Assembly: GCF_030687715.1 (NCBI RefSeq)
Contig: NZ_CP117445.1
Span: forward strand, 5,259,501 to 5,323,500
Direction: 5' to 3'
DNA length: 64,000 nucleotides
From: Pseudomonas sp. FP2196
GTDB lineage: Bacteria; Pseudomonadota; Gammaproteobacteria; Pseudomonadales; Pseudomonadaceae
Shown here: piece by piece, positions 20,681-28,430 of the stretch
Position numbering within the stretch: the stretch's first letter is position 1
Layout of the letters: each line of letters opens with the position of its first letter
Notes under the pieces: model-generated
The model's database searches: none
The model's input: only the letters and a program-made list of their open reading frames with translations
What the model was told of the DNA's origin: nothing
Translations under genes and position numbers: made by a program

Positions 20681-20771
20681 CTGTAGGAGTGAGCCTGCTC
20701 GCGCAAGCGGTGTATCAGGCAACCGAGTAGTCAACTGAAAAGACGCCTTCGCGAGCAGGCTCACTCCTACA
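20681..20771. repeat. REPIN-like inverted repeat pair
   Basis: Two REP arms in inverted orientation (20681-20703 and 20750-20771; core TGTAGGAGTGAGCCTGCTCG) around a non-conserved middle. It sits between the convergent PA4570-like gene and fklB. Same family as 25024-25114 and 47561-47650. Confidence 0.85.
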
Positions 20772-20802
20772 TTGCTAACCCGTCACGAAGACAGGCCAGG
20801 TC

Positions 20803-21420
20803 TTACAGAACGTCGAGCAGCTCGACGTCGAATACCAGAACGCTGTGCGGCGGGATGCTGCCAACGCCTTGAGCGCCGTAAGCCAGTTCGCTCGGCACGT
20901 ACAGACGCCATTTGCTGCCGGCATTCATCAGTTGCAGGGCTTCGGTCCAGCCGGCAATCACGCCGCCAACCGGGAATTCTGCAGGCTGGCCGCGCTCGTA
21001 GGAGCTGTCGAACACAGTGCCGTCGATCAGGGTGCCGTGGTAGTGAGTACGCACCTGGTCTTCACGGGTAGGCTTGGCGCCTTCGCCCTGAGTCAGCACT
21101 TCGAATTGCAGGCCGGAAGCCAGGGTGGTGATGCCGTCACGCTTGGCGTTTTCAGCCAGGAATGCCAGGCCTTCGCCCGCAGCGGCTTCAGCTTTTGCGG
21201 CCGCTTCTGCTTGCATGATCTCGCGGATCACCTTGAAGCTGGCGGACATTTCTTCCTGACCCACGCGGCTTGGCTGGCCTGCGAAAGCGTCAGTCAGACC
21301 GGCCAGGATCGCGTCCAGGCTAACGCCCGGTGGCGGGTTGTCGCGCAGCTGGTCACCCAGCTGACGGCCAATGCCGTAGCTGACGCGGGTTTCGTCGGTG
21401 GACAGATTTACTTCGGACAT
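20803..21420 (-). CDS. fklB: FKBP-type peptidyl-prolyl cis-trans isomerase (FklB type)
   Basis: Protein of 205 residues from the ATG at 21420 (MSEVNLSTDETRVSYGIG). An N-terminal dimerisation domain of the FKBP_N type (YGIGRQLGDQL, AILAGLTDAF) with an alanine-rich linker helix precedes a C-terminal FKBP domain (VRTHYHGTLIDGTVFDSSYERG, FPVGGVIAGWTEAL, IPPHSVLVFDVELLDV). No signal peptide with this start, so cytoplasmic FklB rather than FkpA. The upstream frame extension (to 21525) is not supported. Confidence 0.9.
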   Translation of the reverse strand: MSEVNLSTDETRVSYGIGRQLGDQLRDNPPPGVSLDAILAGLTDAFAGQPSRVGQEEMSASFKVIREIMQAEAAAKAEAAAGEGLAFLAENAKRDGITTLASGLQFEVLTQGEGAKPTREDQVRTHYHGTLIDGTVFDSSYERGQPAEFPVGGVIAGWTEALQLMNAGSKWRLYVPSELAYGAQGVGSIPPHSVLVFDVELLDVL

Positions 21421-21543
21421 GACACTGCTCCGCTGTGCGGACGGCCAAAAGACTTGCCGTGCGTGCACAGCGCGTCCCGGCGCGCCCGGAACCAAAAGGG
21501 CGAGCAGACTAGCACAGATGCCCAATTGTTTGGGGCATGGCCC

Positions 21544-21849
21544 CTACAGGGCGGAACGCCACGCAAGCGGCACTTTCAGACTTTCCTCGCCGCTGGCGCC
21601 CAGCCCGCACATTTCATCGTGTACCGAGGTGTGTACCAGGTTGAACGGCAACATCGGGAAGTGATGCAGCAAATCCCGCGCATGCTCCACTGAGCGCAGC
21701 GTCAGCATGTTGCCCTTGAGATCGCTCAACGGGTACGCAGCCCCATGCATCCGCGCTTCCAGCAGATAAATCCCGCCTTCCATGGAGATCAGGTTCAGCT
21801 CATCGACCTTTCTGGCGATAGCAAAGGCATTCAACTCTTGCAGGTTCAT
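21544..21849 (-). CDS. Small conserved Pseudomonas protein (DUF6482-like)
   Basis: Protein of 101 residues (MNLQELNAFAIARKVDELNLIS...). I chose the ATG at 21849 because GAGGTG lies seven to eight bases upstream; the ATG two codons earlier is too close to it. No signal peptide or known catalytic motif. It resembles the small pseudomonad proteins I associate with DUF6482; its place between fklB and the YqhA-like gene is that of PA4573. Function unknown. Confidence 0.7.
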   Translation of the reverse strand: MNLQELNAFAIARKVDELNLISMEGGIYLLEARMHGAAYPLSDLKGNMLTLRSVEHARDLLHHFPMLPFNLVHTSVHDEMCGLGASGEESLKVPLAWRSAL

Positions 21850-21926
21850 GAACACACCTCACGCAGTGGCGAGCCAAGACCTCTACAGGGATATGCCCGC
21901 CCGCCCCAAAGCACAAGCCACAAACG

Positions 21927-21966
21927 ACACCGCCCGTCTGTTTCGCAACAGACGGGCGGTGTTTTT
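21927..21966 (+). terminator. Strong hairpin with T run reading on the plus strand
   Basis: Perfect 16-bp arms (21927-21942 and 21947-21962) with a TCGC loop, followed on the plus strand by TTTTG. On the minus strand there is only CGTTTG after the stem. It may be a weak terminator for the upstream minus-strand gene (22024-22512), but its orientation fits a plus-strand transcript. Confidence 0.65.
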
Positions 21967-21974
21967 GTGTTGCG

Positions 21975-22020
21975 AGGGCGATCGCTACACGATCCAGCGG
22001 GAGCAGCTCCCTCGCCACAT
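21975..22020. repeat. REP-like element of the GTGGCGAGGG class
   Basis: On the minus strand, TGTGGCGAGGGAGC is followed by two small hairpins (GGGAGCTGCTCCC, and GATCG-TGTA-GCGATC read with one mismatch). Matches the common fluorescens-group REP layout. Lies in the 174-bp gap before the YqhA-like gene. Confidence 0.55.
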
Positions 22021-22023
22021 TGA

Positions 22024-22512
22024 TCAGTGCTTGGTGACCTTGTCGAGGTAACCCATGGCAAACGCCGAGACCACAAAGGTCATGTGGATGATCACGTACC
22101 ACATCAGGTGCTCGGGATCGACGTTCTTGGCGTCCATGAAGATCCGCAGCAGGTGAATCGAGGAGATCGCCACGATCGAGGCCGCCACTTTCATCTTCAG
22201 CGACGAAGAGTCCATGGTGCCGAGCCAGCTGAGTTTTTCCTTACCTTCGTCGATGTTCAGTTCGGAAACGAAGTTCTCGTAGCCGGAAATCATCACCATC
22301 ACCAGCAGGCCACCCACCAGCGCCATGTCGATCAGCGACAGCAGCACCAGAATCAGCTCCGACTCGGCCATCGAGAACACGTTGGGCAGGATGTGGAAAA
22401 CTTCCTGGAAAAATTTCAGCGCCAACGCCAGCAGCCCGAGAGACAACCCGATGTAGATCGGCGCCAGCAGCCAGCGCGAGGCGTACATTGCATTTTCGAT
22501 AAAGCGTTCCAT
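22024..22512 (-). CDS. YqhA/UPF0114 family inner-membrane protein
   Basis: Protein of 162 residues with about four hydrophobic segments ([76 protein letters not shown]), the TIGR00645/UPF0114 pattern, including the SGYENFVS motif. Function is not established. Position matches PA4574. Divergent from the 609-aa lipoprotein gene. Confidence 0.88.
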   Translation of the reverse strand: MERFIENAMYASRWLLAPIYIGLSLGLLALALKFFQEVFHILPNVFSMAESELILVLLSLIDMALVGGLLVMVMISGYENFVSELNIDEGKEKLSWLGTMDSSSLKMKVAASIVAISSIHLLRIFMDAKNVDPEHLMWYVIIHMTFVVSAFAMGYLDKVTKH

Positions 22513-22674
22513 TGAATCTCACACAAGGGGGGTTGTAATGGGTGGCGAGTATACCAGCCACCTGTGACAGCCAGAAACCGCCCGGAAATCCGCTACCTGC
22601 GTGTGTGTGACAAGGTTTTTCTGCTAGTGTCCAAATCATTGACAGCCCAGCGACAGTGGACAGGACGAGTGGAA

Positions 22675-24504
22675 ATGGATCTGCGATTGCCGATAGCGAC
22701 TGCCGGAATTTGCCTCGCGCTGCTGATGAGCGGTTGTTCGCCCGGCGACGACAAGCAGACTGCCAGCCTTGAAGAAAAGACCACAAAGTTCGAACAGTCA
22801 CTCGATGCCATCACCGACCCGAAGCTCAAGGACGCCATCACCGAGCTTGGCGGTTCGCTGCTGCTGCTTGAGCGCGCAAAGCAGAAACTCGACAGCCATC
22901 CGGCAAAAACCGAATACGGCGAAGACGCCCTCGGCGTGCTAAAGCATTACCCGACCCCGCAAAGCCTTGTCGACACCTTCATCAATGGCCTGTTCGTATT
23001 GCACAAGGACGCCAGCTCCGATTACCTCACGGATCTGCAACCGGTCTTCCCCTTCAACCTGAACATTCCCGGCGGCTTCCTGTTTCCCCATAGCGTGGAA
23101 TGGCAGTCGGTAACGCTGAGCAACAAGCGCGTCATTGCTTATCAACCCGAGTGGTCGGAAACCGATCCCGGCATTCAGTTGAGCCCGTCCAGCTCCAACG
23201 TCACCAACCCCGATGACCTGACGGTGACCTACCCATTCATAGACGGCCTGAATGTGGACAAGAAAACCCAGCCGCAACCAGTGAGCCTGCAAGGCCAGGT
23301 CGAAGTCATTGCGCCGCGACGTTTGTACAGTTTCGACCTGACGCAAAAGGACGTTGGCCAGATCCGCACCAATGACAACCTCAGCGTCAAACTGCTCAAG
23401 CTTGAAAAGAACTACGCGCAAGTTGAGTTCAGCAACAGCCGGCCATTGGCTCCGGAAGTCGCAAACGCCCAGCTCAATCCGCTGATCGTTCAAGCCCGCG
23501 ACACCAGCGGGCAATACTTGGTGCGTGCCGGCTCGATCAACGAGAGCCCGGAGCAGGTGACCTTCTACGAAAAACAACTGAAGCAGCTGCAACAGCAGAA
23601 AGTCTGGAGTGACACTCTGGAAAAACAGCTCAGTGACGATCAACAAGCCTTCGAGCAGCAACACCCCAAGCGCTACACCAAGATCTACTTCAACGGTCCG
23701 ATCGAAACGCTGGAAGTCAGCGTGCTGGACTTCTCATCCGCCACCGTAACCCGCAAAAACCTGGACCTGCCGATTCGTGCGTTCAATCAGCACACCACGG
23801 AAAAAGCCATCCAGCCACTGGATCTGCCGGTGGTGGTGTATGACGATCTGGCCGTGAACTGGCTCAAAGGCGCGAGCCTGACTGAGGAACAGTTGAAAGC
23901 CGGCATCCGTATCCATCAATCGCTGGAAGACCCGAGCGCGGCGCGTATCGAGTTTTCCCATCGACGTACCTTCAACGATGAATTGCTCGGTGATGACTTC
24001 AGCCCCGGCGTCAGCCCGGTGACGTTCTTCACCGAAAAGCGCAGCGGCAAACTGGATGAGCCAATCGAACTGCCGCCCGAGGCTTATCAGGTCGACCCGT
24101 TGCGGGCGACGATTACCTATGATTTGAATCTGTTCCCGGAAACCCCGGCGATTGCCGTCGGTTCGATGCCGTTGTTTCTCGCCACGGTCGACAAAAAATC
24201 CTACGACGCCAAGTCTTTGCCCAAAGGCCTGGAGATCAAAAACAACACCCTGGCGGTGGATCTGAAACTGTTTCCTGCGAACGAATGGCGGTTCTTCGTC
24301 AAAGACGACAGCGGCAACTATCTGAAGCAGATCCTCTCGGTCAGCCATGATGCGAGCGCAGAAGGCCCAGCGTTATTCGGCGTGCATTACTTCTACGGCC
24401 GCCCAAGCCATGTGGAAACCTTTCAGCGAACCGACCTCGCCACCGTGCAGTACGGTTTTGAGGTCAAACTCGACAAGTCGCAGGTACCCGACCCTGCGCC
24501 CTAA
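22675..24504 (+). CDS. Large predicted lipoprotein of unknown function
   Basis: Protein of 609 residues from the ATG at 22675 (AGGACGAG upstream). A signal peptide ends with lipobox-like MSGC (C21), so it should be membrane-anchored in the periplasm or outer membrane. After a short helical stretch (residues about 30-60) the rest is rich in beta-type sequence with no catalytic motif I recognise, and has long Gln/Lys-rich helical parts near the middle. It is conserved in position next to the Lon-like protease gene in pseudomonads (PA4575-like, from memory). Its stop overlaps the convergent 106-aa gene by 4 bp. Function unknown. Confidence 0.75.
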   Translation: MDLRLPIATAGICLALLMSGCSPGDDKQTASLEEKTTKFEQSLDAITDPKLKDAITELGGSLLLLERAKQKLDSHPAKTEYGEDALGVLKHYPTPQSLVDTFINGLFVLHKDASSDYLTDLQPVFPFNLNIPGGFLFPHSVEWQSVTLSNKRVIAYQPEWSETDPGIQLSPSSSNVTNPDDLTVTYPFIDGLNVDKKTQPQPVSLQGQVEVIAPRRLYSFDLTQKDVGQIRTNDNLSVKLLKLEKNYAQVEFSNSRPLAPEVANAQLNPLIVQARDTSGQYLVRAGSINESPEQVTFYEKQLKQLQQQKVWSDTLEKQLSDDQQAFEQQHPKRYTKIYFNGPIETLEVSVLDFSSATVTRKNLDLPIRAFNQHTTEKAIQPLDLPVVVYDDLAVNWLKGASLTEEQLKAGIRIHQSLEDPSAARIEFSHRRTFNDELLGDDFSPGVSPVTFFTEKRSGKLDEPIELPPEAYQVDPLRATITYDLNLFPETPAIAVGSMPLFLATVDKKSYDAKSLPKGLEIKNNTLAVDLKLFPANEWRFFVKDDSGNYLKQILSVSHDASAEGPALFGVHYFYGRPSHVETFQRTDLATVQYGFEVKLDKSQVPDPAP

Positions 24505-24821
24505 CTGTTGAGGCTACGTCCCCGCCCGCCGTTGATCTGCCGTAGCTGGGCTTGCAGGTGCAAGCTCCAGATTTGCGGATCGTCGGCCAGTTCATAGCCG
24601 TGCAGGGTCAGACTTTCGACGATGGTATCGAGGATCGACTCGGCAGCGACCGGCCCATGAAACGGGCCTTGGGCTTTGATGGCGGAGGGTTGTTCGCCGG
24701 CCATACCGGCCGCGAAAAGCAGCGTCCACATGCCGGTATCGCCGGCCAACGGCTTGATGGCGCACTCGATACGGGTCACGAGACCCAGGCATTGACGGGT
24801 GAGGCAGAGGTTGCGCGACAT
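24501..24821 (-). CDS. Hypothetical protein, 106 aa
   Basis: A short frame (MSRNLCLTRQCLGLV...) with a mixed hydrophobic N-terminal half (GMWTLLFAAGMAGEQP) and a helical C-terminal half ending in basic residues. It is not clearly secreted. I do not recognise the family. It ends in overlapping stops with the large lipoprotein gene. A plus-strand frame overlaps it almost fully (24552-24839), but the minus-strand frame has the more natural protein composition. Confidence 0.55.
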   Translation of the reverse strand: MSRNLCLTRQCLGLVTRIECAIKPLAGDTGMWTLLFAAGMAGEQPSAIKAQGPFHGPVAAESILDTIVESLTLHGYELADDPQIWSLHLQAQLRQINGGRGRSLNS

Positions 24822-25023
24822 GGCGGCGACCCTCGGTGAAGCCGGTATTCAGCCCTCACGGGAGGGCTGGCTCGATCCAGTGATACTGTCGATATCCTTG
24901 AGCTGAGAATAGAAGAAAAGTTCGCCGCGCAAGCTTTATGGAACCAGAAGGCGCCGAATGGTCATTGTGTGAATATTGGCGCCAGAGTTGTGGCGATTTC
25001 CCTGAAGATCGACACAAAACAAA

Positions 25024-25114
25024 TGCAGGAGTGAGCCTGCTCGCGATGGCGGTATGTCAGGCAACATTTTTGTCGACTGACACACCGCCATCGCGAGCAG
25101 GCTCACTCCTACAG
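25024..25114. repeat. REPIN-like inverted repeat pair
   Basis: Inverted arms of 30 bp (25024-25053 and 25084-25113), one mismatch, core GAGTGAGCCTGCTCGCGATG. Fills most of the 309-bp gap 24822-25130, which otherwise has a GC hairpin at 24851-24868 (AGCCCTC/GAGGGCT) with no T run and no gene I can support. Confidence 0.88.
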
Positions 25115-25130
25115 TTTGACCGCGCCCGGC

Positions 25131-27569
25131 TTACGCCGGTTTGGCTTCCGCCAACGCCTCCTGCGCCAGTTCTTTCTCGGCCTCTTTCAGATCCTCTTCA
25201 CTGATCATCTCGGCAATCACGCGCAGACGCTCAACCACTCGCGCGTTGACGCTGCCTTCAGGGAATTGACCATCCGCATCCGGTTCACCGGCCGGCTCGC
25301 CGACCAGCAGGCTCAACGCCTCGTCAGCCTGACGCACTGCGTAAACGTGGAACTGCCCGGCACGCACCGCCGCCAGCACTTTCTCGTCGAGCATCAGCGT
25401 GGCGACGTTGGCTTGCGGAATGATCGCGCCCTGCTCGCCGGTCAAGCCGCGTGCTTCGCAAAGACGGAAGAAGCCTTCGATTTTCTCGTTGACCCCGCCG
25501 ACGGCCTGCACCTCGCCAAACTGGTTGATCGAGCCGGTGATCGCAAAGCACTGTTTGAGCGGGGTTTTCGACAGCGCCGAAATCAGCGTGCACGCCTCGC
25601 CCAGCGACGCACTGTCGCCATCGACGTAACCGTAGGATTGCTCCAGCGCGATACTCGCGGAAATTGCCAACGGGAATTCCTGGGCATACCGGCTGCCCAG
25701 ATACCCGGTGAGAATCATCACGCCCTTGGAGTGGATCGGCTGACCGAGGTTGACCTCACGCTCAATGTCGACGATACCGCTGCCGCCGGGGTACACCGTG
25801 GCGGAAATCCGCGCCGGCACACCAAACGCCGAGTCACCGACTTCGAGCACGGTCAGGCCGTTGCACTTACCGACCGCCGCGCCGTCGGTGTCGATCAGGA
25901 TGATCCCGGCGAGCATGTCGTCGAGAATCCGCGCCGACACACGTCCGGTGCGAGTGGCCTTGGCTTTCAGTGCACGTTCGATGTGCCCGGCATCGGTCAT
26001 CTCGTCGCCGGCCAGGTGACGAATGAAATCCGCCTCGCTGACCAACTGGAACAGATCGCCGATACGCGCCGACAACCGTCCCTGATGCTCGGCAAGCCGT
26101 GCGCTGTAAGTGGCCAGACGCGCCACCGCATCGGCGGTCAGCGGCGCCATGCCTTCTTCCGACGTACGGGTTTTCAGCAATTGGGCGAATTGTTCCAGGC
26201 TTTCGTCGACCATCGGGATGTCTTCGTCGAAGTCGACCAGGACGCGGAACATCTCCTGGAAGTCCGGATCAAGGTCTTGCAGCGTGTAGTACAGCGACCG
26301 CGCACCGATGATGATGACTTTGACCTGCAACGGGATGTGCTGCGGATTGAGGGTCACGGTGGCGAAACGCCCCATCTCGCCCAGCGGTGATTCCATTTTC
26401 AGCTTGCGCGATTGCAGGGCGCGTTTGAGCGCATCCCACACGAACGGCTCGCTGAGCATTTTTTCCGCTTCAAGAATCAGGAAACCGCCGTTGGCGCGGT
26501 GCAACGCACCCGGACGCAACTGGCGATAGGTGGTGTAGAGCGCCCCCTGATCGGTGGTGTACTCGATGCGGCCGAACAGGTTTTCGTAGGTCGGGTGCGG
26601 CTCGAACACCACCGGCGCACCGCCGCTGGCCGGATGACCAACCACCAGACTCGGCGCGTATTGCTCTTCCAGCAACTTGCGCGCGACGGCGTCGGTCTTG
26701 CTGTCGTCGACCAGTTGCTCGACCACGGTTTTCAGCAGGTACACCTGCATCGCTTGCAGATAACCGCAGACGGCGGCGTTTTCCGCGTACTTCTCCGACA
26801 GCGGCGACAGCAGCGGCTGCAGGGCCAGGGTGATGGTTTCTTCGTTGAGCGAACGCAGTTGGTTATTCGACTCACGCTTCCACTGCGGCAAGCTGGCGAG
26901 TTCCTCGTTCAAGCGCTCTTCGAGACCGGAAATATCTTCGTGGAAACGCTCGCGATCGGCCTCCGGCAATTGCGAGAACTCAGCTTCATCCAGCGCCTTG
27001 CCGTCGAGCATCGGCGTGAAGGCGATGTTGCTGCTGTCGCGGTACAGGGCAACGTCTTTTTCCAGGGCCAGACGCTCGATGATGTCGAGGGCCTTGTCGT
27101 AGCGCTGGTTGAAGGCGCGGTCGATGGCGCTTTTCTTTTGCTGGTAGGACGGGTGTTCGAACACCGCTGGGAAGGTCGCCAGCAGGTTGTCGATCAAGCC
27201 GTTGATATCACCGATAAACGCGCCCGCCGTGCCCGATGGCAACTCCAGCACGCGGGGCTCGCGCGGCTCATCGAAATTGTTGACGTAAACCCAGTCCGCC
27301 GGGGTCTGCAGGCGTTTGCCTTCGGCTTTCAGGTAGCGTTTGACGAACGAGAAGCGACCGGTGCCGGGCTCGCCCATGACGAATACGTTGTAACCGGGGC
27401 GTGGCATGGCCACGCCGAACTGCAAGGCTTCGACCGCACGTTCCTGGCCGAGCACACCGCGAAAGGGCTCCAGATCATTGGTGGTAGTGAAGCTGAACTG
27501 TTCAGCGGAAAACGGACGGGTCAGCGCTTCGGGCGCTATACGCAGGCTGGCAGCAACAGGATCAGGCAT
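25131..27569 (-). CDS. Lon-like ATP-dependent protease (LonB/LonH type, AAA_32 family)
   Basis: Protein of 812 residues with AAGGAAG upstream of the ATG at 27569. Architecture: N-terminal AAA-like domain whose P-loop reads GEPGTGRFSF, a long helical insertion (about residues 150-330), a second AAA part (FLILEAEKML, IIIGARSLYY), then a Lon-type protease domain with the catalytic Ser in GDSASLGEAC and Lys in GGVNEKIEGF. The Walker A Lys is replaced by Arg, which may be a family trait. Family members are poorly characterised quality-control proteases distinct from Lon. Position matches PA4576. Confidence 0.88.
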   Translation of the reverse strand: MPDPVAASLRIAPEALTRPFSAEQFSFTTTNDLEPFRGVLGQERAVEALQFGVAMPRPGYNVFVMGEPGTGRFSFVKRYLKAEGKRLQTPADWVYVNNFDEPREPRVLELPSGTAGAFIGDINGLIDNLLATFPAVFEHPSYQQKKSAIDRAFNQRYDKALDIIERLALEKDVALYRDSSNIAFTPMLDGKALDEAEFSQLPEADRERFHEDISGLEERLNEELASLPQWKRESNNQLRSLNEETITLALQPLLSPLSEKYAENAAVCGYLQAMQVYLLKTVVEQLVDDSKTDAVARKLLEEQYAPSLVVGHPASGGAPVVFEPHPTYENLFGRIEYTTDQGALYTTYRQLRPGALHRANGGFLILEAEKMLSEPFVWDALKRALQSRKLKMESPLGEMGRFATVTLNPQHIPLQVKVIIIGARSLYYTLQDLDPDFQEMFRVLVDFDEDIPMVDESLEQFAQLLKTRTSEEGMAPLTADAVARLATYSARLAEHQGRLSARIGDLFQLVSEADFIRHLAGDEMTDAGHIERALKAKATRTGRVSARILDDMLAGIILIDTDGAAVGKCNGLTVLEVGDSAFGVPARISATVYPGGSGIVDIEREVNLGQPIHSKGVMILTGYLGSRYAQEFPLAISASIALEQSYGYVDGDSASLGEACTLISALSKTPLKQCFAITGSINQFGEVQAVGGVNEKIEGFFRLCEARGLTGEQGAIIPQANVATLMLDEKVLAAVRAGQFHVYAVRQADEALSLLVGEPAGEPDADGQFPEGSVNARVVERLRVIAEMISEEDLKEAEKELAQEALAEAKPA

Positions 27570-27846
27570 CGGGCTTCCTTAACAATCAGGCGGGGCAGAT
27601 AGCGGCATTCTGGCGCTGCCCGTGCCCCACTGGCAAGGCGCGCCATATGACAAAGCATAGACAACCGGCCGCCCATGTCCCGGCCCCCCTGAAATCGGGG
27701 TTATCGCCAAATCTTTTATAAAAAATCACGGAACCCCGGGAACGTGCCTAAACTCCAAACTGCGCGGCTGGAACTAATACTGGCCCACTGGCACCGTCAG
27801 GTGTCAGAACCCTGTCCATTGGTATGCACATAAAGAGAACAAAGCT
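27570..27846. other. Intergenic region upstream of the DUF3015 gene
   Basis: A 277-bp divergent gap between the Lon-like gene and the DUF3015 gene. It should hold both promoters. It contains a CCCC/GGGG hairpin around 27686-27702 and an AT-rich block (CTTTTATAAAAAATC) after it, but no promoter pair is good enough to call. Confidence 0.4.
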
Positions 27847-28335
27847 ATGAAACGGATTCTTCTCGGTACTCTCTTCACCGCTGTATCCATCAACGCAATG
27901 GCGCAAGCTCCAGGCGGCCCGGATTGCGGTTGGGGCAACATGCTGTTCGAAGGTCAGCGTGGCACCCCTGCTCACTTCCTGGCATCCACCACCAACGGCA
28001 CTTCCGGTAACGCCACGTTTGGTATGACTTCCGGCACAAACGGTTGCTCGACCAACGCGTCGCTGACCTACGGCGGCAAATCCTGGTTTGCCATGAATGG
28101 CATGATGAACGAGCTGTCCGAAGACATGGCAAAAGGTAACGGCGAAGCGCTGACCACCTATGCCGTGGTACTGGGCGTGGCGCCGGAAGACCGTGCGCAC
28201 TTCGCTGCTGTCACTCACGAGCACTTCCAGCAGATCTTCAGCAAGGCTGATGTCACCGCTGAAGACGTGCATACCAACACCCTGGCCGTACTGAAATCGG
28301 ACCCACGTCTGGCCAAGTACGCAACTCAGGCTTAA
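27847..28335 (+). CDS. Secreted DUF3015 family protein
   Basis: Protein of 162 residues with a signal peptide (MKRILLGTLFTAVSINAMAQA). The mature start GGPDCGWGNMLFEGQRG and the pattern NGTSGNATFGMTSGTNGC are typical of DUF3015, with conserved cysteines. No function is known; predicted periplasmic. Single gene with its own terminator. Confidence 0.88.
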   Translation: MKRILLGTLFTAVSINAMAQAPGGPDCGWGNMLFEGQRGTPAHFLASTTNGTSGNATFGMTSGTNGCSTNASLTYGGKSWFAMNGMMNELSEDMAKGNGEALTTYAVVLGVAPEDRAHFAAVTHEHFQQIFSKADVTAEDVHTNTLAVLKSDPRLAKYATQA

Positions 28336-28344
28336 GCTCGACTC

Positions 28345-28379
28345 CGCCCGCTTCTTTCGGGAAGCGGGTTTTATTTTTT
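28345..28379 (+). terminator. Terminator of the DUF3015 gene
   Basis: CCCGCTTC/GAAGCGGG stem (28347-28354 and 28361-28368) followed by TTTTATTTTTT. Confidence 0.85.
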
Positions 28380-28430
28380 CGGCCCGTCCCTCTTTGGGTC
28401 TTTGTTTTTTTCCTGTTTAAGTTGCCGACT

